Assembly (NCBI GenBank): GCA_003427395.1
Contig: BFEA01000485.1
Coordinates: forward strand, 1,006,087-1,037,159
Source: Chara braunii
Taxonomy: Eukaryota; Streptophyta; Charophyceae; Charales; Characeae
Length of the DNA stretch: 31,073 nt
Direction: 5' to 3'
The notes beneath the pieces are model-generated. The model was not told where the DNA came from. It saw only the letters and a program-made list of their open reading frames with translations, and did not search any database. Positions 8,743 through 18,599 of this stretch are shown here, piece after piece. Made by a program: the position numbers and the translations under genes. Every line of letters starts with the position of its first letter. Within the stretch, counting starts at the first letter, position 1.

Positions 8743-9213
8743 GGGCGTTGATGATGCCCAGGTGCGGGCGAGTTTTGGAGGTAGAGTTAGTACAAAAGAG
8801 AAGAGAAGAAGAAGGAGAAAAGGGGGGGGAGGAAAGTAACGGCCACGTACGTGGCCGAAGGGTAGATTGGATACAGGGGTAAGAAGAAGAAGGAGAAGGG
8901 AAAGTTGGGAAGGGGGAATGTCGCAAATTTGGCCGTGACGCAGGCCCAGATGCAATGTTAGAGGCATCTGGGCTCTGATGAGACTGCAGACTATTGAGTT
9001 CAACAGTCTACAGTCAACAGTCTGTTGGAAATGGCTGAGTACAGCCATTTGTGCACTGCGTCTGGCCGCGGGTGAAGGCCAGATGCATTAGTGGGGCCCA
9101 GAACTTGGTTCCCCTAGGGAAACATCAAGTTTCCTGGCCCTTGATCACGATTTAGGTCAAGGGTCAGGCCCTATTCCGAGATTTGGCTGGGGGCAAAGCA
9201 GCTGCCCTCAGCC
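8743..9213. repeat. run of consecutive hairpins
   Basis: In order: 8743-8760 (TGGGC stem); 8840-8857, an 18-bp perfect palindrome centred on GTAC; 8944-8953 with 8964-8973 (GCCCAGATGC, 10 bp); 8982-9015 (GACTG and AGACT arms, one mismatch); 9029-9037 with 9042-9050 (AAATGGCTG, 9 bp, loop AGTA); 9054-9093 (TCTGGCC core, extended by GCG and CACT); 9102-9131 (AACTTG and TTCCC arms); 9133-9168 (CCTGGCCCTTGA, 12 bp, one G-U); 9185-9213 (GGCTG and GGGGCA arms, 11 bp). Stems share no common sequence. Confidence 0.7.
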
Positions 9214-9227
9214 TTCAACCAGCTATA

Positions 9228-9292
9228 AAACAGCCAGCATTCATTTCTGGCTGATGTTGTTGGCATTCTACTTGAATGAATGCTGGCTGTTT
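9228..9292. repeat. 18-bp perfect stem, 29-nt loop
   Basis: 9228-9245 (AAACAGCCAGCATTCATT) is the exact reverse complement of 9275-9292. A TATAAAA-like string overlaps its left edge (9224-9230). It could be a small MITE-like inverted repeat or a structured RNA element. Confidence 0.75.
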
Positions 9293-9519
9293 GGAGGTGG
9301 AGCTGCTGGCTGGAGGTGGAGAATAGAGGTCTGCAGGACAGCTGAGGTTGGAGGCTACCATAGCCACCACCTCTACAAGGAGGGAGGAGGCCTTTGGAGT
9401 GGTGTGGCCGCGGCATAGGTTGAGGCTGGAGGCTGCCATAGCCACGGGGGTCGGCAACGGCAGGCAATTGGGACAGTGAAGGGGAGATGCTGGACGGCAG
9501 CGGCGAGTTCTATTGAGGT

Positions 9520-9835
9520 ACTGCGGAAGCGCTGCCAAAATTTTGCGGCGACTGCGCTGGTTTTCTTGGCGGTATTGCGGAAGCGCTGCCAAAATTTTGC
9601 GGCAACTGCGTTGGGTTTCTTGGCGGTACTGCGGAAGCGCTGCCAAAATTTTGTGGCAACTGTGCTGGGTTTCTTGGCGGTACTGCAGAAGCGCTGCCAA
9701 AATTTTGCGGCGACAGCGCTGGTTTTCTTGGCGGTACTGTGGAAGCGCTGCCGAAAAATTTGCAGCAACTACGCTAGTTTTCTGGGCAGTGGTGCGGAAG
9801 CGTTGCTGGGTCTTCACGGCAATGGCAACAGTATT
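9520..9835. repeat. 54-bp tandem minisatellite, nearly 6 units
   Basis: Units begin around the GCGGAAGCGCTGCC word at 9523, 9577, 9631, 9685, 9739 and 9794, giving periods of 54, 54, 54, 54 and 55. Each unit carries GCGCTGCCAAAATTTTGCGG and a TTTCTTGGCGGTA link. Since 54 is a multiple of three, several frames on both strands stay open, so the long open frames here are no evidence of coding. A related 20-base word lies at 31020. Confidence 0.9.
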
Positions 9836-10100
9836 TTGCCCGGATTACAAAGAGTGGGAGCTGGACATTGGCGTAAGGAAGGTGCCGCTGAAGTGGTGTG
9901 AGCGGGGAACCGCTGTGACATGGGGACATTGGAGGCGAGTGACGGCGGCGTTGAGACGTTGTCGACTTATTGGGAGTGAGATTGGGGCGATTATTGTGGC
10001 AAACAGGTGGTGATCAAGTTTGGTAACTGGTGGGGTTTGGGTTGGAGATTGAGTTGGCACTGTTTTTGGTGGGAGGTGTGGCGTTGAGGCTATGGGACTT

Positions 10101-10289
10101 GAGAGTGGGAGCACTCTCCTTGATGGTAAGCTTGCTTCTGTCTAGTAAGCAAGACTTGGGTCAGTGGTGGCGCCTGAAGGAGAGTGTAGTTTATCTTTGT
10201 GAGCGGTCACAACGGGAGTTGTGTGGCCGATCTTCTTTTGAGGAAGATACTTGGCTTTCTTGAGTGAGCCTTCGTTAATTTCACTCAAG
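10101..10289. repeat. hairpin cluster, right end of train
   Basis: 10101-10107 with 10112-10118 (GAGAGTG, loop GGAG). 10131-10137 with 10147-10153 (CTTGCTT). CACAAC with GTTGTG near 10208-10222. 10259-10267 with 10281-10289 (CTTGAGTGA, 9 bp). No protein is supported between 9836 and 10740. Confidence 0.6.
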
Positions 10290-10746
10290 ATCAGTTGTGA
10301 CTCAGTTTCCCTTGCACACCCATGTGAACCCACACCTTGCATGACCTTGCTTGAATTCAGGGGGAAAGGTAGAGTAAGTGCGTAACGTCATGCGTGTGGA
10401 AAATGGGCTGACTTTGGTTGGGGGGATGGATGGATCTTTGGGTTGTTTTTTTTTGTTGGCTGCGCAGGTGGGTAGGTGGATGCATGTGGGAAGGAATCGA
10501 CATTGTTTTTGTTCAAAGGAATGATGGGGATGATCACTTTTCTTCCACTTTTACCCAGACACATGTAAAAAAAAATGGGGGAATATAATAAAGAGGGAAA
10601 CTGACGGGTGCCGAAGGAACGAAATTCATAGAAAAAAAAATGAAGATGAGGAAATATTTTAGTGTCTTCCCAAGGAATTTTCATTCTATCCTGAATGACC
10701 ACGTCCTTTCTGTACCCGTCCAAAAGAGTTTCGCTTCCCTCTCTTC
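10290..10746. other. unassigned non-coding sequence
   Basis: Nothing recognisable. A 128-codon minus-strand frame overlaps A- and T-rich stretches and shows no domain. Confidence 0.4.
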
Positions 10747-10827
10747 TTGATTCGTCTAAGTCAACCCTTAGCATGGAGGCATAGAGAAGTTGTCTGCACC
10801 TATGGTTCAGGGTTTCTTCTCTCTATG

Positions 10828-11013
10828 AGGCATCTGAGGCGGGGGTTCGTTGCCTTAGGGGCCGGCCCTGTTATCGACTCGGAGCGGACCGCTCATGCAG
10901 AGGGATACCATGCTGTTGCGGTGGAGCCAGCCCAACTTCTGAGTCCTGAACAATATACTAGGGCGAGGAGAAGGGGTATTCCAGACCACTTCCTAGAGGG
11001 CAGGGTGTCTTGA
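10828..11013 (+). CDS. short open frame of unknown function
   Basis: It runs from an ATG at 10828 (SMRHLRRGFVALGAG region) through GPVIDSERTAHAEGYHAV and LLSPEQYTRARRRGIPDHF to a stop at 11013. It lies on the same strand as, and 275 bases upstream of, the two better frames at 11289 and 11816, so it may be an upstream exon or partial gene of the same unit. I recognise no domain. The open frame extends upstream only to a TTG. This is a weak call: its length alone could arise by chance. Confidence 0.25.
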   Translation, partial: RHLRRGFVALGAGPVIDSERTAHAEGYHAVAVEPAQLLSPEQYTRARRRGIPDHFLEGRVS

Positions 11014-11288
11014 GACTAAGAGTGGTCACCTTCTCATGTTTCCAGGAAAAAGGGGAGACTGACTCTATAACCCTTTCGGGTGGCCGTCTTAGAAGCGACC
11101 AACTGATGGGGAACTAGTGTCAGAAGAAGCCCAGTTCGTGTTTCAACTAGTGTCAAAAGAAGTGCAAGTAGGCACTACTGTCGCGGTAGGACCGTGACAC
11201 AAGAATCACGGCCCAGGAAGGAATGAGAATAGAACATAGAAATTGGTGATCTAAATTGACCCTGACAAAGTTAGCACTTTGTCTTCAG

Positions 11289-11792
11289 ATGTCCGCGGGA
11301 GCAGTGATCCTTCGATTGTTTAGTACACGCGAGGCGGCGATGGATTGGATAGCAGTGCCGACACGATCACGTGTCGGTATGATACAGAAAGGAAGGCTGG
11401 TATACAATCCATATGAGATTTTCCCGGAGCGGGATGAGGCGCGATTCTGGGACGGGAGCGTGAGGAAACCACCACGGAGCAATATTTTCTTGATTGAACC
11501 GGGCCGACATATTGTGCGGTATGACTTTACGCCTCCTAATCCATCACGAGATTATGGAGACATGAACCTCGTCGTGGTTCATAAAGAGTGTCTAGGGATA
11601 GAGAACATTCCTGAGGTTAGAGGAATGTTTCTCTATCTTGCACTTCGAATGAACGATCCGCAAGGTCCGTTCAGCCTCCTTCACCATGTGAGGCGGGTGC
11701 GAGCGAATAGATTCAACATCATTCACTCGGAGCATTTTGACGTCACCGCGTTTGATGACGAGGCTTGTGAAATCTACGAGCGCCTTTTTTAA
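11289..11792 (+). CDS. hypothetical protein A, 167 codons
   Basis: I chose the ATG at 11289, because the frame further upstream opens only with TTG. It begins MSAGAVILRLFSTREA, continues with WIAVPTRSRVGMIQKGRLVY and NIFLIEPGRHIVRYDF, and ends in FDVTAFDDEACEIYERLF. There are no stops or frameshifts, unlike the transposon frames around it. A run this long without a stop is unlikely by chance. I recognise no domain, signal peptide or membrane segment. The ATG directly follows TTGTCTTCAG, a good 3' splice-site match. ORF B follows after a 23-base gap. The pair may be genes of an unknown retroelement or a retroposed gene. Function unknown. Confidence 0.5.
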   Translation: MSAGAVILRLFSTREAAMDWIAVPTRSRVGMIQKGRLVYNPYEIFPERDEARFWDGSVRKPPRSNIFLIEPGRHIVRYDFTPPNPSRDYGDMNLVVVHKECLGIENIPEVRGMFLYLALRMNDPQGPFSLLHHVRRVRANRFNIIHSEHFDVTAFDDEACEIYERLF

Positions 11793-11815
11793 CAGGTGGC
11801 TCTTTCGGTGTGCAG

Positions 11816-12313
11816 ATGCCTAGCGGACGGCGGGACTTTACTCAGGCCAGATATCTGCTGATTCACGACACTACGGACGAGGAGCTGATCCGGCGTGCGG
11901 AGCGACTACTACCGCTTCACGATGGAGCACCCACACGCTGGGTTGGATTTATTGGGATACCCAGTAACGTAAATGAGTTTTTTCCCAGCTCGCGTGCGGA
12001 AGTTCGTGCCAATGTGGCCCGACTCTCGGAAAAATTTTATGGTTACACTTTGTATTTCCATCGCGCGAGTAATCTTCAATACCTTTCTCGGGTCATTGTG
12101 AATGTAAGAATTACCCTATCCGGGGAACGCGACGGCGTCATCCGGATTAAGGACACCACGACTATGCACCTTTTTCGGATGCGTCAACCGTTTCACGTCA
12201 TAGTTTGGAAGTTCGCCTCACGGGTAGCTTCTCTCTATGATACGCGAAAGGTACGAGTCTTGCGAGGTGGACGCGTCGCCACCTTGACTTTTGATGACGA
12301 GGAGCTTACATGA
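11816..12313 (+). CDS. hypothetical protein B, 165 codons
   Basis: The ATG at 11816 is preferred; the frame's earlier GTG lies in a splice-like string (GGTGTGCAG then ATG). The protein begins MPSGRRDFTQARYLLIHD, passes through EELIRRAERLLPLHDG, WVGFIGIPSNVNEFFPSS and RVIVNVRITLSGERDG, and ends GGRVATLTFDDEELT. It is intact and lies in a different frame from protein A. Both proteins are of similar size and end in an acidic segment containing FDDE, which hints at, but does not prove, a shared origin. No family is recognised. An A-rich tail follows 120 bases later. Confidence 0.5.
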   Translation: MPSGRRDFTQARYLLIHDTTDEELIRRAERLLPLHDGAPTRWVGFIGIPSNVNEFFPSSRAEVRANVARLSEKFYGYTLYFHRASNLQYLSRVIVNVRITLSGERDGVIRIKDTTTMHLFRMRQPFHVIVWKFASRVASLYDTRKVRVLRGGRVATLTFDDEELT

Positions 12314-12434
12314 CTTGACCGGATAGATGCTGAGGCCCGCGAGGGCTGACAAGTCTATCCCGACTAGACACGCCCTCACGAATCAGGTGTTGTGGTGAGT
12401 TGTCCTTATCACACTTACGTGACTCTACGAGGGT

Positions 12435-12466
12435 AATAAAAAAAAAGAAAAAAAAAGAAAAAAAAC
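12435..12466 (+). repeat. A-rich tail after ORFs A and B
   Basis: AATAAA runs straight into an A tract with two single G interruptions. It looks like a retroposon poly(A) tail or a processed transcript end in + orientation. I see no convincing target-site duplication. Confidence 0.5.
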
Positions 12467-13271
12467 AATCTTTGTAGATAGGTTCTACCAGATGGATAGT
12501 ATCTGGATTACCCCGGTGATTGCACTATCATGCTTATGCATTGAGGGGTAATCAAAGTAAGTCAATGCAGGATATGTGTAAGTTGGTCGGAATAGTTGAG
12601 GCGCATGAATAAGGACATTTCCCTTGGGGGTGAAGGTTAATACTTCATCCTTCAAGAAAAAGAAAAGGGTAATTGTTGCCAAGGAGGACAAAGCGACCAA
12701 CAAAATTGGTGCGTATCTTCGGCTGAATTATATATATAGCAGCGGCGTAGTCAGACCGAGAGTTCAAACTCCGGCCAAGAGTCAGGTCACTTGTTGATCT
12801 GCACGGTAGCAGTAGTATTTACTTGCAGAAGTTGTTCATGACGAATTTCTCATCTTTGAACGGCAGTATAACTATCTCTTCAGTCATGTAGGCAGAGAGG
12901 AATAACCTTAGCAGATCATCTCATCAAGCCAAAAATTTTGTTTTGTGTGGTTTGAAATAAATGTATTGATTTTATCTATTTTATGATCAGAGAGTTATAA
13001 AGGGACTAGGATTATTTTATGGGTTTCACGTTTGGTTGAAACTGTCCTAGTCGACCGACGTTCGTTCGCACCTGGGAGATCAACGCCCTAGGGGACGGAC
13101 GACGCCTGGTTCCACGTGGCGTTAACCAAGCGTACCTATACTCCAGCGAACGAGCAAACACCCTCGGCTGACCCACCTCTACAATTGCATATAAAATCTT
13201 TCGCATGTGGGTCAGTAACTCGGTAGGGATACGCCCCTGAGGGTGGTGACAACCCCTTAGGGAAGGCAAGA
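12467..13271. other. unassigned sequence
   Basis: No supported gene. It contains a B-box-like GAGTTCAAACTC near 12765 without a convincing tRNA body, and low-GC sequence up to the gypsy element. Confidence 0.4.
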
Positions 13272-13523
13272 TGTGTCCCACGAAAACCTATCCTGTCGTA
13301 GGGGACCGTGAGATGTACAGCTGGCGCACCCGGCTAGAGCGGCGAAGGGGCGGCGCGGCCTCGACCGTTTTGACGGTTCGTGGAGTTATCTTGCGTCGCT
13401 CCTTGAGTTGTCTCCTGATTATATGTGTATATATTATAGTGACTTGTTTTTTTTTAGTCCTGCGTGATATAGTCGGGAGGGCTCCCGCACTTTGCAAAAA
13501 GGCGGGAGTCGATGCGCTCGACA
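13272..13523 (+). repeat. candidate 5' LTR of the gypsy element
   Basis: The right border is firm: it ends GACA two bases before the primer-binding site. The left border is a guess, placed at the nearest TGTC (13272), which would give inverted TGTC/GACA ends and a 252-bp LTR. No second copy is found downstream in this window, so the LTR identity cannot be confirmed by comparison. Confidence 0.35.
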
Positions 13524-13525
13524 AG

Positions 13526-13543
13526 TGACGCCGTTGCTGGGGA
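13526..13543 (+). other. primer-binding site, tRNA-Asp type
   Basis: TGACGCCGTTGCTGGGGA differs at two positions from the complement of the plant tRNA-Asp 3' end (TGGCGCCGTTGCCGGGGA), used by several plant gypsy lineages. Both differences are transitions. Position just upstream of gag fits. Confidence 0.65.
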
Positions 13544-13750
13544 CCGCGACTTTTTACCGTTGTCTCTGGTGGAATGACACTCGGAAAAAAGATGGTTATG
13601 GTAATTTTTAGTGTTGTGTGTTATTTGTTTGGATTGAAAGTAGTCAGTATTTAATGTCTGGGAAAATAAAAGAAGACAATGTTCGAAATGAATTGTTGGA
13701 GTCTGTTTGACATTTGGACATGTGAGGTTTGTCGTGTTGATTCTCTCAAG

Positions 13751-15655
13751 ATGACGGGAGGAGGTGTTGATCCCGCAAATAGCAATGCAGGAGATCGACG
13801 CAATGATATTTTGGAACTCGCATGAGCCATTCGAGAAGCCGATAATCAGAAGGTGCAGCTGCCGAAGGTTCAAGTTCCCCTTATTGATGGCACCAATGCC
13901 TCAGCATGAACGGACAAGTTTGAACAGTTGGGCAGTTGTTGTGAATGGTCAAGTGAGAAGATGCTTCAAATGGTGAAGCGATATTGTAAGGTCGAGTACA
14001 AAGAGGAAGTGTTGGAGTTGGTACAAGCCTCGCGCGACTGGCCGGACTTCAAGACCAAATTATTGGAAAAATACCAATTGGAGGATCAACTACTTGACCT
14101 GGCAGACTTACGGAAAGTTAATCGTCGGAAGTTCGGTACGACCAAGCAGTTTCTCACGGAATTCGAACGAGTTGCTCGTTTAGTGTCTGACCTTCCAGAT
14201 AAGGATCGGTGCCTTATCTTTCTCGAGAACTTTTCGGAAGTTGAGCAGCGGGAACTGATGAAAGATATGACTAGACGATACGACTGGCCAAAGATCAAGG
14301 AAAATCTGTTGGTTGGGAGCTTCGACCAGATGCTTTACCGTCTCCTGAAGCAGCAAAAGGAGGATCGCGAAAAGGAAGGGGTAAGTGCGGATAAGGATCA
14401 AGCCGTTTAATAAACCCTGACTGATATGCGGAATATGATAGTTGATATGAAGGAGGAAAGGTTAAAGTTTCAAGTGATGATGGTCCAGACAAAAGGTGGG
14501 AAAAGGAAGGGAAAAGCGCCCATTATGGAGGAGGTAAGCAGTAACAGCAGTGAAGAGGAAGATGGGGAGGAAGTGGAGCCCCCTCGAAAATTGACCAAGG
14601 CAGAAAGGAAGGCCCTGAATCAGATACGAGGAGGGCAAGACACTAGTAAAAAACAACGAAAGAATAATGGAGGAGGCGGAAAAGGAGGTAATCAGGAACA
14701 GGCGGCTCAAACCCCTCCTCAGCAACCCCAATCCCAGGCAGGAGGTCGAGGCCAAGGTCGAGGTAGAGGACAAGGCAATGGGGGAGGCCGAGGAAATGGG
14801 GGCGGCGGCGGCAATTGGCAGAATTGGGTTTGTAAGTATTGTAGACAAGAAGGGCATGGGATACGGTTTTATCAGACTGTTATAAAAAATGAGAATGATA
14901 AAGTTATATATACGAATATTCGATGCGAGGTTTACGACTTTGAAGGAAACCTTATCGATCCAAATGTGGAAGGAGGAATGAAAAGGGAAGCTTTCCGACG
15001 TATGAGGCGAGATCTTTCATTGACTTTTCGGTTGGCTTCTCCGGAAGAAGTCGAACAATTTGAGTTGGAAGTTGCGATGGGATCATTGACGCTTGAGGAT
15101 TCCAAGGCCGAAAATGAAGGTCTGAGCAAAGAATAGGAAGAGATATTGCAGCGAGCTCAGACGGTGGTAAAAAAGATGAACCGATGCCAGGAAGCCTTTG
15201 TTCAAGTATGTGCCGACATGAATGAAGAGCGGCCCGAGCTTCCCCAAGTTTTTTTGTTTGGAGGATGGGACAGAGACGGACAAGAAGGTCTTACTGATGT
15301 TACCACATCACAACCTGGATCGTCGTCAGCTGGGCGTCTGATGGCCACCACGATCATGTCCCGTCTTGCTTTCAAGCGGCCTACCACCACTGCTCTCCCA
15401 CAAGTTCGAAGGACTCGAAGGTCGCCGCGACCAAGGATGACACCAGAAGAAGGACCAAGTCAACCTCGGAAAAGCGAGACAATTTCAATTGATGAAGACG
15501 ATGGCGAGGAAGATGAATTGTTGAGGGTCGAGGATGAGCGGCAGGCCAAACAGTGGGCCATGAAGAGGGAGCCAGAAAAGGGCAAGGCCGATGTTGGGGA
15601 AAGAGAGTTGAAAATAAAAAGCAAGTCTACACAATTCCAGTGGAGCAAGGGTTAG
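13751..15655 (+). pseudogene. Ty3/gypsy gag with zinc knuckle
   Basis: This is one reading frame from ATG 13751 to 15655, interrupted by stops near 13820, 13908, 14408 (TAATAA) and 15134. The N-terminal half has the retrotransposon capsid pattern (KVQLPKVQVPLIDG, FEQLGSCCEW, LLEKYQLEDQL, FGTTKQFLTEFERVARLV). It is followed by a charged and Gly/Gln-rich stretch and a zinc knuckle, CKYCRQEGHGIRFY. The last Cys of C-x2-C-x4-H-x4-C is Tyr, a single G-to-A change. Gag would package element RNA in particles. The frame is lost near 15625, where the sequence continuing into the protease shifts. Confidence 0.85.
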
Positions 15656-16356
15656 ATGTTGAGCAAATCGTGGATCGGATTCTGGAAAGTTAGCTTGATC
15701 TGTTCACGCTCAAGGAATTCTTGACCGCGTCATCAAAAATTTGAGAGGAGTTCAAACAGCGATTGTCAAGGAAAAAGGTTATGACGGTTAAGATGAGTGA
15801 TATTTTTCCTCAAGAGGTTAGTTGGGCTCCGACTGGGACGAAAATGGAATGGCACTGTGTAGCAACTCAGTTGTTGAAAGTGCAAGTTGGGCCATGTGAA
15901 TACTCGGCTCTCATCAACGACGGGGCTGAAATGAACATTATACGTGAAAGAGAAGCCATGGGGGCAAGAGTCAACATCAATCGAGCAGATACAGGGTTTC
16001 TGGTAGGCGCAAGTGAGATAACTCACTTTTGTGGAACGACAAGTGACGTAACGATACAAGTTGGTAAAGTTAAAGTTCGTTCATATTTTTATGTGCTACC
16101 AAGGGTTGAACATGCCGTGTTATTGGGCAGAACTTTCTTATGTCGATCAGAATCCATCGTCTTTAACAAGCATGATGGTACTATGATCGTGCTTTTGTGC
16201 GACCCTGTATGCGGCTACTATGAGGTAATGAAGTGTGAGAATACATGGCCGACTAATTCAAGGAATCAACTCAATCCGGGTTCCTATTCCTTCTCGGAAT
16301 CCGAAAGACTCAGAAGGGAGAAAGAGTCTTTGGGAGAGGAGAACGATCCCCGATAA
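15656..16356 (+). pseudogene. Ty3/gypsy aspartic protease
   Basis: In the frame of 15763-16356, the upstream part (15660-15762) is readable with stops at about 15709 (TAG) and 15739 (TGA). The protease core is CEYSALINDGAEMNII, a hydrophobic flap region with FLVGAS, and AVLLGRTFL near the end. The catalytic D-T/S-G position reads N-D-G, so the active Asp appears replaced by Asn (GAC to AAC). It would normally cut Gag-Pol into working parts. This copy is inactive both through that residue and through frame breaks on each side. Confidence 0.8.
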
Positions 16357-16589
16357 TTTTCTCTTGCTTTGCCCAACATTTCTCAAGCTATTGAGTTCGT
16401 TGCGACAGACTCGTCCGTTGACCCTTAGCTGGTCCAAACACTGACAGAGATTGTGGCGGGAGAAGGTGGGACTGGTAAAATGTATCTTACCTATCGGCCC
16501 GACAGGTCCTCTGAAGGTGATGCATTGGCGGCCCTAGCAACCAAGCAGGGGCCTTTTGTAGAGGTAGGCGACTTGGAGTCGGGTCGAAG

Positions 16590-18300
16590 CGTAAACACAA
16601 GAGAGTAGCCGAGAAAGCTCGGCCAGTGCCCGTCTTGATCACGCAAGAGGAAGAAGTGTATTATAAGGAAGAGAGAGAATAAATCAAGATAAGGAAAGAA
16701 AAGGGTGCAAAGGTGCCGTGTCGATTGACAGAGGAAAGGATTAAAGATATAATCATTGGAGAGGAAGGGTTTCTTATTGAGAAGGAGGTAGACTTCCTTG
16801 TCAGCGTCATGAAAAGAACTCATTTGGCTTATGCGTTTGATGATGATGAGCGAAAAAGGCTTGACGTTGACATGATTTCAATGATCAGGATTCACACGGT
16901 ACCTCACGAGCCATGGAACATACGAGGTCCGCGTTATCCGAATTCGGATGATCATCGTAGGGTCGTTGAATATTTGGACGGTAAAATTCGGACGAGGATT
17001 GCAAATGGGCCATATGCGTCCCCTTGGTTCTGTTTCATCAAGTCAAGTGGCATATTGCGATGGGTGCAGGACTTGCGGAGGCTGAATGCTGTGACAGTCC
17101 GTGATGCAGGTGGACTTCCGCATGTCGATCAGCTGTCTGAATCATGTGCAGGTCAGCCGCTTATTACTCTTATTGACTTGTATTCTGGATATGATCAATT
17201 CCCTCTTTATACGGCAGACAGGTCGATGACGGTCATGCATACGCCAAGGGGATTAATTCATATGTGCTCGGCGCCTCAAGGATGGACGAACGTCGTGACA
17301 ATTGTTCAGAGATATATGATGAGAGTCATGCAACCGCTTTGTCCGGACGTGACCTTACCTTATATCGATGACTTGGCTATCCCTGGGCCGCGTGTAAAGG
17401 ATGAAGCAGAGGTGTTGCCAGACATTCTAGAGTTTGTTTGGGAACACGTTCGTGACGTGGAGAAGGTCATATGCAAGTTGAAGAAGTACAACTTCACCGC
17501 AAGCGGTGTTAAATCTCGACATTGTATGCGTGAGGCGACTATTTTGGGTTTCTTATGCGATGAGAAGGGCCGTCGGTCGGACTCCAAAAAGACAACCAAG
17601 ATTCTGGAGTGTCCGACTTCATTCAAATCTGTTACTGATGTGCGCAGTTTCTTGGGGACTTGCGGATTCTGGCGCATCTTCATTCGCAAATTCGCAGCAA
17701 GGGTGGAGCACCTACAAAAGTTGGTGCGTAAAAATCAGGAATGGGAGTGGGGTCCAAAGCAACAAACGGTTGTTGACGATATCAAGGCACAATTTCGAAA
17801 AGGGGGATTGATCATGGGAGTTTCGTGCTTTGACAATGACTCGAATCGGCCCTTTGTGGTTGAAACAGATGCAGACCCCACAACATTGGGTGGAGTTCTC
17901 ATTCAAAAGGATGGAGAAGGGCGAGAACGGCCATTGAGATTCGAAAGTCGAACGCTGAATGTGGCAGAACGGAATTATTCTCAATTTAAGAAGGAAACCC
18001 TTGCAGTGCTTCATTGTTTCAGGATCTTCAGAAACTACGTGTTTGGGAGACGGTTCGTCCTGCGGGTTGATCCGACTGCCTTGGCACAATCACTGAAGAA
18101 TTATTCTCCCTCGGATCCAACCATTGCTCGATGGTTGATTTATATTTGGATGTCTGATTTTGAGATCGAACGTATTACGGGAGCACAAAATTGAGCAGAG
18201 GGGTTGAGTCGGATAGAATGGGACTCTTCTAAGGATCAGGCAGAAGACTCGGTTCCTGTGGATGGATTTTTGGAGAAGGACGAGCAACAATTGAGTATCA
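16590..18300 (+). pseudogene. Ty3/gypsy reverse transcriptase and RNase H
   Basis: A long frame (16713-18194, 493 codons) with readable sequence on both sides. RT blocks in order: PYASPWFCFIKSSG, RWVQDLRRLNAVTV, TLIDLYSGYDQFPL, TPRGLIHMCSAPQG and the active site LPYIDDL. RNase H blocks: FVVETDADPTTLGGVL, the KKETLAVLHC Glu and RVDPTALAQSLKNYSP. The catalytic residues of both enzymes look intact. It is broken by a TAA at 16679-16681 upstream and a TGA at about 18192, where RADGLSR would be expected (CGA to TGA). It copies element RNA into DNA in virus-like particles. Confidence 0.95.
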
Positions 18301-18599
18301 ATGTTTGGTAATACATCACTAATGCTTCGTCCCGACCTGGAAAGTCTATCTGGAGTTTGCCGAGTTTCTATCAAAAACGTTCAAAACTTGTGTTGGGAGA
18401 ACCCTTTATTGAGAAGGACCCTTGGGGCGAACGGTCTACTGAGCAAATGATGAGGTTGGCGCTGCCTGACCCAGTATGACTTTCTGAAGAACCTCTTATG
18501 ATTGAAGGAGGACATGAGCAGGGCGACGAAGTCCTCAGGATCTTTGGGGGAATGGTGTTTCTTGTTAATTCTTTGATATAAGAAGATTGCGGCAAGGTA

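Noticed and set aside
8391-8926. 163- and 167-codon frames on opposite strands
   Set aside because: They cross T-rich, intron-like spacers and hairpins, overlap each other, and have no domain.
9215-10013. Long open frames on both strands across the minisatellite
   Set aside because: A 54-bp period keeps any stop-free unit open in several frames at once, so there is no evidence for a protein.
12740-12780. tRNA-like GAGTTCAAACTC box
   Set aside because: Only a T-arm-like fragment; no A box at the right distance.
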